Numbered from the stretch's first letter, positions 11,901-24,997 are shown. The stretch is DNA of 64,000 bases from Epiperipatus broadwayi (GCA_028023455.1 JAQFVV010000511.1:1-64000); one strand, 5' to 3'. Notes: a model not told the origin generated them from the sequence alone. Program-made: numbers and translations.

Positions 11901-14900
11901 TGGTCTTTGTATTTGATCCTACCAACAACCTTGTTTACAAAGAAGTCGTTAGTAAATGTCTCGCATGAATAGTTTTAGAAATGCCCAGCTTTTTTTTATT
12001 ATTATTTAAGAGTGAGGAGTGAGGGGAAAATTTAAGAGGGAGCGTGAGCAACTCAATACAGCATGTGCTCGAGTTCATTTAGTAATCGGAATCTTGGCTC
12101 GGTGCAATACTTAAACTGATTTTGAATGGATTAATTTTTTATTAATTAAGACACAGTCGTGGAATACGAATTACAGATTAGCGGTGTCGTTGTAAGACTG
12201 TTTTTAAAGCAATCAATTATTATTATTTTTTTAATATAGTTCGGAAATCAGCCAAACCTTGTTGGAGATTTGGGTACTTACTTCTGAAGATATCGATTGA
12301 TTTGTTGTTTAGTGTGTTTATTGAAACTTTGCTTTCGTGTCGTTGTTGTTTATTTTTTACTTAAAAATATTAAATAGGATAAAAATTATAATACGTTCTA
12401 AAGATCTATTTATAATAAGAATCTTAAATTTTAAGCAATAGTATATAAACGTACATGTATATTTATGTATGTAACCTTTCTTATTTAAAGATGTATTATG
12501 CTGAATAGATACAACCAAAGCAGGTAAAGTCGGAAGAGTTAAATAATGTCATTACTATAATAATAGACAAATAGGTAAATAATAGTTGGAAAAAGTCAGA
12601 AAGTATATATAAACATACACAGATGTAGTAGATAGTAATTATAAGTTTAAGTGGTGTGTATATCTATAGATAGTGTAATTGATGTTTAGAGTGAACGAAA
12701 TTCAAATTTTAGATGTTGCAAGTGATATATAAATAAACTATTGTCGAGATAATAAGTATATGTCAGTTGATGAATGGTTTATGGATTAATTGGCTAAGTA
12801 CGTATAATTCAGTAATAGGTAAATTGGTATAAATTGGCAAAAAAGAAAAGAGAAATTGTAGTTTTTTATTTCAAATTTTTAAAATAAAAGTTAATAAAAT
12901 TTTAATTATTTAGTATTTTGAGTAATTTTCTTATAAGTTAATGTTCTTTTTTTACTTTTATTCGTTTTTGCATCATTTATCTGCATGGTAGCGGAGGCTG
13001 ATGAGTTTTATCCTTCTTGCAGTGAATGACCCTTTACTGGAATCATTACCGTGTTTCTTTATGGATTTCTTCTCTTAAAATCCAAGGTTTTTCATTACCG
13101 TGTTATTGATGAATATATTTTACTTCTTTGAGACTAAAGTCGCTCGAAATCTGGATTTATTTATTTTTCACTTTCCTAGCCAAAATCAACTGCTACTGGA
13201 AAATAGAAGTTATCTTTACGACAACTTGTTTACATTAAAGGCATGTGCCTTCTAATAATGGGAGCTAATTCAGAATCAGTTGCACGTTAGAAATTGATTG
13301 GATTTCATTAAGGTGAGCCTTATTATTTTTAATTAATAAATTATTTGATTGATATAATTTCAAATTAAGTGGTTTGCATACGAATAAATTTAAATAATTA
13401 CTATTAATAAAAAAAATTATAGCCATTACAAAATGGATTGTGTTTTGAATTAAATCAAATTAAAATAAATAAAATTATATAATTATAAATATTAATAAAC
13501 TTGACATTGACAAATAGGAGTTCATATTTTTTTAAAACTACTAAGAGGGAATAGAAAAAAAGTAAAACAATAGAGTAATTGAAAGTTATCATGTTATAAT
13601 TTTTTTTATATTAACAGACTTTATGACTGACTGACTTATAATCGCATTGTATTCAAAACTTCAGGAATAAGTTTGATTGTCTTAACCCTTCTACTGCTAG
13701 AGTGTAAAAACAGATGTATTTTTAGAAAAAGCCCTCATTTTACAAATATATAAAAATTGATATTTGTTTTCTTTTTAAACTGATCTTTTATTACTAATAG
13801 AATATTTCTTTTAATGCATCTATCTCATGTAAAAGACGATTAAAGTCACCCTCAGAATGTATCCATTGTGTATGTGTTAAATTCTCGTCTAATGTAGTTT
13901 GATATAATCAAAGAGTAAAGCACGTGACTTACTAATACTTGATTGTCACAGGTGATAGTTTGTCATTTTTTGCCATCACCTTAACGCTTTCTAAACATCT
14001 GAAGTTTAAAATTACACCATAAAATAATACCCATTTCTTATAGCTTTTTTCTTGCTTTCACTTCACTTAACAGCAGAATACCATTAAATAATTTTGTTTG
14101 TGATAGTGAGAGTTGAGCAAGTTTAGATAGATTTGGCAAATAAATGAACTTTCTATAATAATCATAATAATAAAAGTTGGTTATATACCTATCAACGCTT
14201 TGCCTATGATTTTTTTTAAAGAATTTTCTTATTTATAAAAACCATATACACCCTAATTTACACTATAAAATGCAGTTTAACATATGATTTATTTTATCTT
14301 CCCTTGCCTACAGTTTCAACTGTCCAGCATCCATCATCAGAGCTACAACATTTAAACATATACAATTAATACCTATCTATACATATATATCAATATATAT
14401 AAGAAGGAGAAGTGGAAGGAAATTTTAATTTTCTTATTTGAGAAATACATTGGAATTCTTGAATTCTATTCACCTTGGTCATATTTTTTATTTTTATTAC
14501 ATTATCATGGTTTCATCTCAAATACTCTTAAGATCCCCCCCCCTTCACACTCAGACACTTTTCCTTAGCCATCTGCTACTTTCATCATTCATTATGAATA
14601 TTATCTTACCATGAATACATTGTAAATTATTATAAATTTTATATTTTTAAAAAAAAATGATATTGATTATTTGCTATTTATAATCAAATGTTTCTTTTGA
14701 CACTCTATGGGTTTAAAATAAGTACTATGCAGATTCTGAAAAAAAATTCATCTTTTTTTAAAAACATTCCCATATTTTCTTGCAATTTTTATCATCCTCT
14801 CATTTTTTTTCTTTATAAATATGCTCTGTTGATTTTCTTATCTTCTATTACTCCTATTTGAATATATTTTATTTCACTTTAATTATTCTACTTCTTTTCA

Positions 14901-15540
14901 AGATTAGGCAGTTTGTTCCAATCATTTGCTTTCATTCATTACCTATTTAAGATTTTATACTTTGATAATAAGTGCAATCCATTTATTGCCTTGACAACAG
15001 TTTGCTAATATTCTATTGGTTGATTTAAGCATTGTCTGTTGTGATGTAATTTAATTATTACTACTGTATACATAAGCAGATAATGACATATATTTGCACT
15101 TTCAAATTATAATTTATTAAAGTTATTTGTAATAAATATTTGGGAACAAAAAAAAATACTTTTTTTAGGCAAGTTATAGATACTGGTAATCATAATTTCA
15201 TTAACATAAAAGTTTTTTTTTTTCTTCTTGTTAATAATAATCCTCACATTTTCTCAGTTTTATTTTATGTCTTTATATTTCATATTTATGACAACATGCA
15301 ATGTTTTATCTTTGCATTATGACAAGTGTATCTCAAATTTCAATTTTCTTTTTGATCCTTAATAGTAGCTGTTATAATTTAAATTGATTATAGTAACTTA
15401 TGGATTATCCAATAATTGATAATCCACCTGTATATATATATTTCTTTTTTTAATATTAGGTTGCATTTATTTAGAATAAATCAAATCAAAATGTAATTAT
15501 TAATTACCTAAATTATTTATCATTTGATATATATATTAAA

Positions 15541-15587
<47 letters not shown>

Positions 15588-16420
15588 TAGATATATTTTT
15601 TGTATGACCCAGATAAAGCATTATTAATTAGACTCTCTGCAATTTAATAACTTTTACTATTCATGCAAAATTATTAAGCTTCTCTTTAAATTTTTAGGAC
15701 TTCCAGATTATATTATTATATCATGAATGAGAATTCATTGAGGATATTTTTTAATCTTTTTGCCTTAATCTGTTTAGCTGCAAACTCTATCTTTCTATTT
15801 TGAATAAACTCTAGTAAGAATTTCAGCAATATTCAGCCATATTTGAACATGTTATTTTTACAATTAAATCTGTTTTCAATATCTTATATCGATAATGTTA
15901 ATATTATTTATTGCAATTGTAATCTTTCAAATGATAGACATTTTAAAAGTTAATACTTGATGTTTGCAAGATATGAAAATAAATTTCTAAATGAGTTCTT
16001 ATCTATAAAAATGGTTTTTGGCATCATTAGACATATTTATTTATTCAAAAATTTAGTAGAATAAAATATTAAATATTAAAAGAATATAAATTTAGGGTTA
16101 GGTATCATCAAAGAAAGAAAAAAACTTAAAAGTAGACATATTAGTTATTGTTATTAAAATTTTAAAAAATGATTTTTTTACCATTTTGACAAAAAGCCAT
16201 TCATGTTTATGCAATAGAAACTACTTCTACTTTGCCATAAAGAACTTTTTGGAGCTGTGTTTTTAAAAATAAAATATTTTCATAGAAAAATCTCTTTTTA
16301 GTAATATAAGATTTTGGTTTCAAATAAGTCTTTAACAAAAATATTGTATATATAACCTTTAATTTATAAACAAATTACTCCAAATTTTTGTACCATTTGT
16401 TTAATGATTTTTTTTATTAT
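11901..16420. other. AT-rich spacer or intron, no gene recognised
   Basis: No coding frame is supported. 11.9-13.3 kb is free of the recognised repeats and could be intron of a gene starting at 11888. A good-looking acceptor (TATCCTTCTTGCAG, ending 13022) is followed by TGAATGA, which stops at once in the frame required by the candidate first exon. A large (AT)n lies at about 15545-15582. A T-rich stretch at 14.7-14.95 kb may hide minus-strand coding remains, but I could not align it with anything. Confidence 0.5.
15545..15582. repeat. (AT)n microsatellite
   Basis: About 19 AT dinucleotides, with an imperfect inverted flank (TATTAAAAATATTATAT and ATTATATTAGATATATT). Confidence 0.9.
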
Positions 16421-16424
16421 TTAG

Positions 16425-17110
16425 CTTCAGGAACAAACATTCTGTCAATCAGAAATTCTCATTTCTATTGACATCTGGGAGCACCTCCATCATGGCATTG
16501 CCATGCAAATTAATTGTTGTCATTGTGATGTGATGCAATGTAACTTCTCCTTATATGGAAACAGGAATCTCTCAACAACTATGCCTAGAGAAACCTGTTA
16601 GCCATTTTACCTTCCCTTTCCATTCCCTGCCCTAAGTTTTCCCATATTCTTCTCTATCCAGCTCTATCCCATTTCCACTACATAATCCATAACTTCTAAA
16701 TCCCCCTTATCTTTTCCCAAACCCAGCATAAAAACCAATAACCACTTTCTGTATAAACACTTTGTTTATATTTATTCTTCAACTACTTCATTATTTGTAC
16801 CCTTTCTGCTTTTAGGCATTTACATTCAATTAACAGATGTCTAATATTTTATATGCCTTCCTTACACAACTTGCAGACTAAATCACCCACATTTTTCCAT
16901 TTATGTGTATATTCCTTTGTTGCTAAAGAGCCTGTTCAAACCTTAAATAGTAAACTACTTTCCTTGCTATTATCATAAATTAACTCACACCCAATATTCT
17001 GTTTACTTCTATATAAATTTAAACTCATTTTATTCTCATATTAATTTTCCATCTCTCCAACTTCCTATTCTTTATTAATTCATCTATTCTTCTATCCCAG
17101 TGCTGACATC
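16425..17110 (-). pseudogene. decayed LINE 3' half with C-terminal Cys/His motif
   Basis: Minus-strand translation from about 17105 downwards gives CQHWDRRIDELIKNRKLERW, then after a frameshift SLNLYRSKQNIGCELIYDNS, KESSLLFKV, a TGA, TGSLATKEYTHKWKN, then DLVCKLCKEGI and RHLLIECKCLKAER (about 16890-16800). The C-x2-C ... H-x4-C spacing is the gag-knuckle-like motif found at the C-terminus of many LINE reverse transcriptases. The purine-rich minus strand downstream (16.74-16.60 kb) and the last 130 bp (16.56-16.43 kb) would be the 3' tail. The catalytic core is absent, so this is a 5'-truncated dead copy. It differs from the other LINE families in the window. Clade not determined. Confidence 0.7.
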
Positions 17111-18985
17111 TTTAAATTTATTTTTCAAGTAACAATTTTGAAGTTGAATCAGTAATGAAATAAACTGTACACAGTAAAATAAGGTTATAGATAGGCTTAA
17201 AACAATGTAGAGAAGCTATAATGATCATAGCACGATCATAATGTCAAAAACCACATCAGATTTCCACAACAGAGGCAAATTAGGTTAACACCTGTTTCAC
17301 AGTGAACATTTATGTATTTGGTTGAAAATGCAGTTTTTATAAGAATTTTAGTTTACATCAATATAAAAATAGTAAAGCTGAAAATATATAATGATTATTA
17401 TAAAAATAAAGAATTCAAATATTTTTAAAGTTATTAATTTTAAATTTATTCATAAATTGTGAATTTTGGTATATAAGTTTTAAAATAGGAATTTTGTTAG
17501 TAATATTAAATTATTCTATGTAAAATTGCAATTAAAATATATTATAATACTACTTACCAATAACTGTATTTCTAACAGCTCCTTTTGTAAAAAAATCAAC
17601 ATTTTATTATTTTATTTTTAATCCAAAACTTATGTATGACAGCATATTTTTAAAGAGATGAGTGCCTTTTTTTCTAATGAAATAAATATTAGATTTATGT
17701 AATAATTTATTTTAAAATACTTATGGAGTAGTAATTGGCACTTTATAATTTGGAAGTGCAAATATATATTACTAACAGCATTTTGGCAATTTATACTCAC
17801 AGATGTATATGTATATATTAGTAACATCACACACATACATATATATCAAAATTACCTCAAATTCATCACTAAACCAGACTAGTTTAGCTTTAGGCTTTTA
17901 ATGTTTATATATATATGGGTAATTTTTTACCCAAACTGCTAATATTTTTTTTTTTTTTTTTTGTAATAAAAAGATAATTTCATGTTCTGGAGAAAAAATT
18001 TGCAATAATTTATCAAGATTGTTAACTTCAGTATAACTTAAATTATTATTAAAAATATAACAGTTAATATTATATTCACCTGAAAAAAATCTGTCAGATG
18101 ATTTCGAAATGTTAATATTTAAGATTTCTTTGAAAAAAATAGCTTTTATGACAAAATTCATAAAATAAAGAATTCGAACATTTACTGCCATTTTGATAAG
18201 ACATTTTAAAGAAAAATGAAATATTCTCTTGATAGCTATCATGTATATGCATAATACAAATCATTTTTTCACTTTATGTACTGAGAAACAAATTGATCTC
18301 ATAAAGACTTAATAAATACTGATAAAATATGGAGTATGTTTAACATGTTAAAACTCAAACACACACATGGTGAATAAAATTAGCTTAACCCAGTAGGTAA
18401 ATTTATATATATATATGCACATTTTAAACCAAAATTTAAGTAAATAACTATAAATTAATGCATTTCTCTTATCAGTTTGTTGTTTTTTTTTTCTAATAAA
18501 AGATAGAAATATCATTTTAAATGTTTTAAGTAAGAATATAAATATTGGAGATACAAAGAGCAAAAAAAGTATTATTACTCATATCTAATTCTAAAAGTTA
18601 TAAAAATGAAAGTGGTAAAGCATATAAAATTAAATGGAAATTGTAGTTTATCAAAAACTAAATAGGAAAAAGTAACAGCAATTAACATAGGGGTGGGGTG
18701 GGCAGGAGGGTAAATCAAGATTTTATGTTCATTACTCAAAATATGCCACAAAATATATTGTCAAGAAAAATAAATTATACTATCATTTTACTTAATGATT
18801 CTAATAGCAGAAAATAGAATAAGAATATATGGTGGCTTACAAAACATATCTATATGTAACTAATGATTGATTACTTATACAATATATATATATATTTCTG
18901 TGTGCTTAAGAAGAAATATATTTAACAAATATGTTTTAGTAATATTAACTTATGGGTTTAAGTACTGAACACTTAATAGAAGACA
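17111..18985. other. AT-rich spacer, no gene recognised
   Basis: The longest minus-strand frames here (up to 114 codons) are rich in Phe, Ile, Asn and Lys with homopolymer-coded runs, which is the look of chance frames. No protein family recognised. Confidence 0.55.
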
Positions 18986-18989
18986 AAGA

Positions 18990-19300
18990 CAGAGAGTTCA
19001 GGAATAGGAGATATCTATTGTGAATAACAAAAGTAAAATACATGGGTGACAAAATAAATAGATACCATTAATAACCTTTAAAGAAATAAAAAACGAAACA
19101 AAAATAAATTGATAGTTGTAATCTAGAATCTGAATCCCAAAAGATTGTAAAAGACTTAGAAAGAGATTATATTTTAGATCGTTGGATGAGTTAAGCAAGT
19201 TTACTGGAATGTTGTGGAAAAGAGGAACTATAAATGAGAGCAACAATTAAACTTGGAGAGATTCATGCTGCGGTAGATCGATAATGGTTGAAAATGAAAA
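18990..19300 (+). pseudogene. RTE-type LINE tail, 5'-truncated
   Basis: The plus strand carries the basic C-terminal end of the RTE reverse transcriptase: a WVREQT-like stretch at about 19045 now broken, IPKDCKRLRKR-like bases at about 19137-19165 and a LLECCGKEEL-like segment at about 19203. It ends with 'CTTGGAGAGATTCATGCTGC', which matches the 3' ends at 35.2, 38.3 and 62.5 kb. Frameshifts and a stop are present. Confidence 0.65.
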
Positions 19301-19970
19301 TATATAATGTATATGTGCTTAACCATATGTGATGGGGAAAGTGTGTGTACTTATGTTTGTGTGCGTATGTATGTGTAGAAGTATACGTTGCTTACATTGA
19401 ATATACAATTTTAGTTTATAAATAAATTCATATTGATTAATAATACAATATATACATTTATTTTTAATTTCCAGTCTAGCTGTTTGGTTATTTCAGTGTG
19501 TGAATATTATTATTATTTTCATTTATTATATATACTATCTAAATACATTCGTTTTTATATTTAAAAATTATAACATACTTCAAAAATCAGTCTAGATAAT
19601 GCGTAAAGGTCTGTTATTGTCAATAAATAATCTGTTCATTTGACTTTATTATTTTACAAAATAAATGTTGTTGGGTTCACTTTTTTTTTTTAAAGATATA
19701 CCGTATGTTGTAAATTTAAATTCAAATCAAAACAAGATAAAATTTGGGGAGCCCCCCCCCCCCCTATCAAGTTCCAAATACATTTATTATTTTTTCTCTC
19801 AGGTTAATCATTTTAAAATGTTTTTAAATAAATAATCGACTGGTGTTATTGCTGGGAGTTCGTAAGATGTTTGAGCACAAAAGGCTTAGAACTGGAGTTA
19901 TCTGATACTCCAGAGCCTGACATGTAACCATTAGAAACTGAATAAAACTAAGATAAAAAACTTCTAATTC
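19301..19970. other. AT-rich spacer
   Basis: No gene seen. A C-run of about 13 lies at 19752-19764. Confidence 0.5.
19752..19764. repeat. poly-C run
   Basis: Thirteen consecutive C on the plus strand after AATTTGGGGAG. Confidence 0.85.
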
Positions 19971-19974
19971 CAAT

Positions 19975-20345
19975 AAACTCCCTTAACTCATCCAGTCATT
20001 TCATATGTGATCTCCTTCTATGTCTTTTACAATTTTTTGGTATCCAGTTAACTAGTCATCTGTTTTATTTTTTTTCTAGCAATATCAACCAACTCCATTT
20101 CGGCTTCTTACTTCTTTCAACAATGTCAATGATATTTGGGATTTTTTCACTTATTCTTTTGGACAGGCCTTGTTATTATCAATACATACATATCTTCCTA
20201 CTTAATTGGCTGATCTTAATTCTCAGTATTTCTTTTTTAATAATGTCGAAGATTCATATCCATAAGTGAACATTTGCCTTCTCTTTAAAGGAACAGTTGG
20301 AGTGACCTTTGCCCCAGTAATAGGCTTTTTAATGACTGTTTTATC
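19975..20345 (-). pseudogene. RTE-type LINE tail, minus strand
   Basis: Minus-strand translation gives NIIDIVERSKKPKW, then after a frameshift NWIPKNCKRHRRRS and LDELREFIG, the same C-terminal order as the copies at 18.99, 35.2 and 46.3 kb (family pattern: IDIIERIKKLKW ... W-PR-CKR-RGRP ... DEIR). Stops replace several Trp and Arg codons. It lies about 700 bp from the 19.0-kb copy, tail to tail. The 5' portion beyond about 20.3 kb is not recognised. Confidence 0.7.
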
Positions 20346-20637
20346 TCTTGTAGGGTAAATTTATTTTAAATTTATATTATATATTTCTGTTAAAGCAATT
20401 TGTATTGGTGGGGTGAGATTAAAACGAGCTAATTATATATAATGATTTAACAAATGCAATATTATGTAATTTGTGTATTTTATAAGTTGCTCAAAGGATC
20501 GAGAAATGTTTGATTATTTATTTCATCTCATTTAAGTAACCAAACTGGAGATTTGTTTCACCTTTCAGAGTATTAAAAATGACTAAATATCATGTTATCA
20601 CCTTTTTTTATACTTACATAAGCCGTTAAAAATATAG

Positions 20638-21041
20638 GGGATTTGAAATCAGACTTTCAAGCATCCTTCAACTACCCACGCTATCTCATACCACTGATAC
20701 ACATGATCACATACATATAGAAAAGATAAATAATCACCAACATACATATTTCATGCTGAACTAGCACTTATCAGTTGGTCCAGATTATCATATCCCACAC
20801 ATATATATAATCAGAGCTTAGTTTATATTAAGATAGCAAATCTTTATACTTTAATGCACAGGCTCCAATCTACCCCAACTCTTCAGCCATCCACACCATT
20901 GAAAATCTGATGGAGAGCCCAAATCCCATGCTGATGCCAATATTATTGTCATGTCCATGAGTTGGAAGTTGGAGTAGATTAAAGTCTGTCCATTAAAGAA
21001 TGAAAACTTTCTATCTTAGTATAAACTGAGAATTGATTGTG

Positions 21042-21072
<31 letters not shown>

Positions 21073-21237
21073 TGATAATCATGACAAACTGATGAATGCT
21101 AGTTTAGCATAAAATATGTATATTGATGATTATTTATCTTTTCTGCATGTGTGTGATTATGTGTATCAGTGGTATGAGATAGGGTAGATAGCTGAAAGAT
21201 GCTTGAAAGTACGAGTTCAAATCTCCTATATTTACAA
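20638..21237. mobile_element. fold-back element, family X, long inverted repeats
   Basis: The left half (20638-20905) is the reverse complement of the right half (about 20945-21237). The termini read GGGGATTTGAAATCAGACTT and, inverted, CGAGTTCAAATCTCC. Both halves hold the words CAGCATGAAATA (in variants) and ATTTATCTTTTCTGCATGTG. The same family occurs at 30.4, 32.5 and 40.9 kb. No coding capacity. A (TA)n(TG)n microsatellite sits in the right arm. It could be a non-autonomous DNA transposon (fold-back type or MITE), or two copies of one repeat in opposite orientation. The recurrence of the inverted layout favours the first. Target-site duplications were not identified. Confidence 0.65.
21040..21073. 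repeat. (AT)n(GT)n microsatellite
   Basis: Compound run inside the right arm of the fold-back element. Confidence 0.9.
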
Positions 21238-21291
21238 TTAAGCTCCAAGTATATAAAGAATGCCTATATTTCAAATTTAAGGCATTAAAAT

Positions 21292-21890
21292 AATAGCAAA
21301 TTGTTTTCCCCACAACAGTGCAAATGGTAACAAACTCTCCATACAGTAGTACCACCCAGTGCAAGTCTGAGTAATCAATAGATGCAAGAAGGATTGTGAA
21401 TAAAATCTCTATCTAGTGCCTACTCATTTAATAACCTCAGAGTAGTTTTCTAGTTTGTGGCTTTTATCAGTGAGGAGCATTGGATCTGAGAGCTCTACAC
21501 CTAGATCTTAGGATAGGATATGGTGATCATGGTAACATTTTAATGATTTCCCCTCACATTAGTCCATTTAATACAAGGCCTAGTAATTAATAGATGTATA
21601 AAGATTGTGCATCATATTCTCTATCTCAGGGCTTTCCCATCTGATATCCCCAGATTATATTCAAACTTGTGGATTTCATCAGTGAGAAGTCTTGGATATT
21701 TGGATCCAAAGATCCAAGTGTACTACTCTCAGATCCAAGGTTTCTTGCTGATAAAAGTGTGAACTAGAAACAAGTCTGGGGATATTGGATGGAAAACCCT
21801 GGATGGGAATTATGATGCACAACCTTCTAACATCTCTTGATTGCTAGAGCTTGCACTAGATGACACTATTGTGGAGAAAAGATTTGCTAC
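21292..21890. repeat. family Y repeat, inverted plus direct copies
   Basis: The left part (21292-21485) and the right part (21735-21890) are inverted copies: TAGCAAATTGTTTTCCCC at the left end pairs with AGAAAAGATTTGCTA at the right. A third copy at about 21580-21715 is in direct orientation to the left part, sharing AATCAATAGATG-like, TCTCTATCT and TTATCAGTGAG-like words. It has no coding frame. It starts about 55 bp after the neighbouring fold-back element ends. Function unknown. It is probably a composite of one short element family. Confidence 0.55.
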
Positions 21891-21964
21891 TGTATTTTTT
21901 TTATTTCAATTATAAATAAATCCATAAACCTTTTGCTTTCAATCAATGAATATGGCCTAAATCT

Positions 21965-22600
21965 TAAATTACTTCAATGCCATCTAGTATAAACTTGAAT
22001 AGTCAGTGATTACAAGATATATATAAAATCCATATTTTAATTATTACATTATCATCTTCCATGCAGTGTCTAACCTTGCTTTTATCAATGAATTTTGGAA
22101 TGTAAAGTTGAAAGAATATTGTCACTAGATGGCACTAAAGTAAGCTGCTCTTGTTTTTACTGGTGAAGCTACAGAATTTGGTGATTTGCTGTTATTTTTA
22201 ATGTTACTTTAGAGGTATAAGGTGTCTACAGTTAATTAATCAAGAACTGAGAATATTAAAAATTTATAGTTACTGAACTGGTTTCAGATCTATATAGCTG
22301 TTCAAGCAGATTGATTTGGGTTCAAAATTTTAGTCTGATTTAAATTTCAGATTTTCAGTTTGACAGATAAAATGAAGTTTAATAGGGGTTGTTTCTGAAT
22401 GCATAACAGCCTTTCTAACAACTTTGAATCCCAAACCTTTTTGATAAAGACATCCCAGAGGTAGGAATTGATGCACTAAGGAAGGAAATTTTTATATGAA
22501 TATTACAATGATTTCTCAAGGGTACGCTAGATGGCACTAGAATGAAGAGCTGCTCTTATATTGTTCGGGCTGTGAGTCTGATGATTTTTTTAATGTTATC
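21965..22600. repeat. scattered family Y-like segments ('AGATGGCACTA' units)
   Basis: The words CACTAGATGGCACTAAAG (22123) and GCTAGATGGCACTAGAATG (22527) are each followed by GCTGCTCTT, in direct orientation about 405 bp apart. The inverse, CTTCAATGCCATCTAGTATA, is at 21972 and again at 52202. These look like fragments of one repeat. Boundaries were not found. Confidence 0.45.
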
Positions 22601-23120
22601 CATCAGACTATTTTTCTTTCTATTTTTTTACAGTTCCTGTATGTCATTTTTTATTATATTTTGCCTCTAAGACCTTGCATAATATACTTTTTTATATGTT
22701 TTACCTTGTGCCTTGTCACACCCTTCACAAATTTCTAATTTGATAGAAATGTTGCACACATGTATTTTCAATGATAAAACTTTTTTTTTAGAGTTTGCAA
22801 ATGATTTACCAGAAAATTAGAAAAAAAAAAAATTTTTATATATAGCATTAATACTAGCAATATCTAGTGTCGTATTTTTGTAATTTAATCAGATTTGTGT
22901 GTGAAGCAATAATCTAGTGCAGATTTTGTAGTTCTGGGTATTACATTGATGATGTGATCATTATATCTTCTCCACATTGTTTTAATTCTATCTATAATCT
23001 TACAAGGCAGTTTGCAACTTCTTTTTTCTGTAGTTACCATTTTAATACAATAGTATGTATTAGTTAAAAATAAAATCTGAAGATGGCAGCATTATATTGT
23101 TTTTTGTATGATTCACAACA
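22601..23120. other. spacer, no gene recognised
   Basis: AT-rich, without coding support. It may include more of the LINE 3' region that ends at 23.25 kb. Confidence 0.4.
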
Positions 23121-23124
23121 CTAT

Positions 23125-23255
23125 TAATATGATAATGTCATGAGGGAGATGCCTAGAAGTCAATAGGAATGAGAATTTCTGATTGGCTGAGTGTTTATCC
23201 CAAAAGTAAACAGCTGCATAATTTAGATTTCTAAAAAAAAATGTAATTTTCAGTA
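23125..23255 (+). repeat. 3' tail of the LINE family at 16.4-17.1 kb
   Basis: About 70 bases match the 3' end of the minus-strand LINE at 16.43-16.50 kb in reverse complement: both contain AATGAGAATTTCTGATTG preceded by GTCAATAG and a GGAGRTGC-like block. Probably a strongly truncated insertion on the plus strand. Confidence 0.5.
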
Positions 23256-24966
23256 ATTTGTTTGCAAATTAAAGGTTATAATGCAATATTTTTGCAAAAG
23301 ACTTATTTTTAAACCAAAAATTATATCACTAGTAGAAGATTTTTCTTAAAAACAATTTATTTTTAAAAAGACAACTCTAAAAACATTTGTTACAGCAAGC
23401 AGAAATAGTTTTTACTAAGTAAAATAAAATCACCTATGTCAAAACAGTAAAGAAAACATTTTTAAAAATTTTAATAATCAATATCTTCCCTTTTAATTCT
23501 TTTTTTTTACTTTGTTGATGATTGGCCCTAAATATATTCTTCTTTTAACGATTTCGAATTTCGGGACAGCTCAGAATTGTCTTTTGGCCAATTCACTCCC
23601 TGGTGAATTTTTTTGTAAGTATTATATGTTAAAATGTGTGTAAAACAGTATATTTTATTATAATAAGTTTTTTACCCCCAAAAAAGTACAAAAATTAAAA
23701 TTCCAGGTCTGCTGACAAAGCTGTAAAATGTTCAGCATTTTACAACATTGGAGTTTCCAGTGATGCAAAAACATGTTTATTTGCAAATTTAATATAGTTT
23801 TAGATTTTTTAAAAATAATTTGCACTATATTTATTAGATATCAAAAAATAAAAATTATTAATAACTTATTTTGACTTGAAATACTTTATTTTCAAAAATA
23901 TAATGTTATATTAGCAGCTACCATAAATATGGCCTGAAGCAAATTAAAAAATTCTAGCTCTGATGTAAAGAAGCTATTTTATTTATGAGTAAGAAAATAT
24001 CAAGAAAATATAGTAATTTTGCAATAAATATTCAAAAACTGTAAACTTTTAAAGCATAATTCGATAGATACAAGAGAAATAAATAAATATTCATTCACAT
24101 TTTTAAAAATAATGAGAAACAACAAATATTTCATTGATTTTTTTTATAAACTGAAAATAATCTTTCTAGAAATGATGATGTATAATGTTTTTGTTTTGAT
24201 TACAGACTAATTTTTTTAATATTTATAGAAACAAAATGTGAACATTTAAAATTTATTTCAGTAGAAAATAAAATCTATCAGACAAAGTCAAATTTATTAT
24301 TTTCTGAAAAGAAATAATCATTTTATCATATATTTTACATTGGTGTGTGAGACAAAGAAATCTGTCAGAAAGAAGCAGTAGTGCATGCCAAAAGAGTTAA
24401 TAATATAAAATTCAAATGTCTAATATTTTATTCTATTAATATTTTGAATAGGTAAATTACATCCAATGATATCAAGCATCATTATTACAGATAAGAATTC
24501 CATTTAGAGACATTTGATATTAATTTTTAAAATGCCTATTACTTGAAAGATTGCTTACATTTGTAATAAATAATGGTAAAAATATCAAAAAAAAAGAAAA
24601 AAGTTTAATTGCAAAAATAAAATGTTTAAAAAGGGAGGATATGTACACAGGTGGAGTTAGTTGTGAAAAAAAATAAACTGAATGATTTGTTGAAAATTAG
24701 TTTAACATATAAAATAAAAATGTATACAAATTTTTAAAGAAATGCTTTAATTCACTTAATTGAACTAAAAAGGGTAAAAAAAAATTATTACAATAATTCT
24801 CAAGTCAGATTTCCAATGAATGCCCACTTTCTTGTAATAATGCCAATATATTCAACCAATTTAAAATGTCCTCTTCTTATCTGACAAATCGTCACTTAGT
24901 TTATTTGGATGATTCTTTGTGAATCAGAGTTTTGAATTAAAACTCTTTTATTTGTGAAAACTAGAG

Positions 24967-24997
<31 letters not shown>

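Noticed and set aside
13008-13080. Exon starting after the acceptor TATCCTTCTTGCAG
   Set aside because: The acceptor is good, but the frame needed to join the candidate first exon at 11888 meets a stop within two codons, and no clear donor follows.
17898-18242. 114-codon minus-strand open frame
   Set aside because: Low-complexity, Lys/Asn/Ile/Phe-rich, no motif, no neighbouring exon signals. Expected by chance in DNA this AT-rich.
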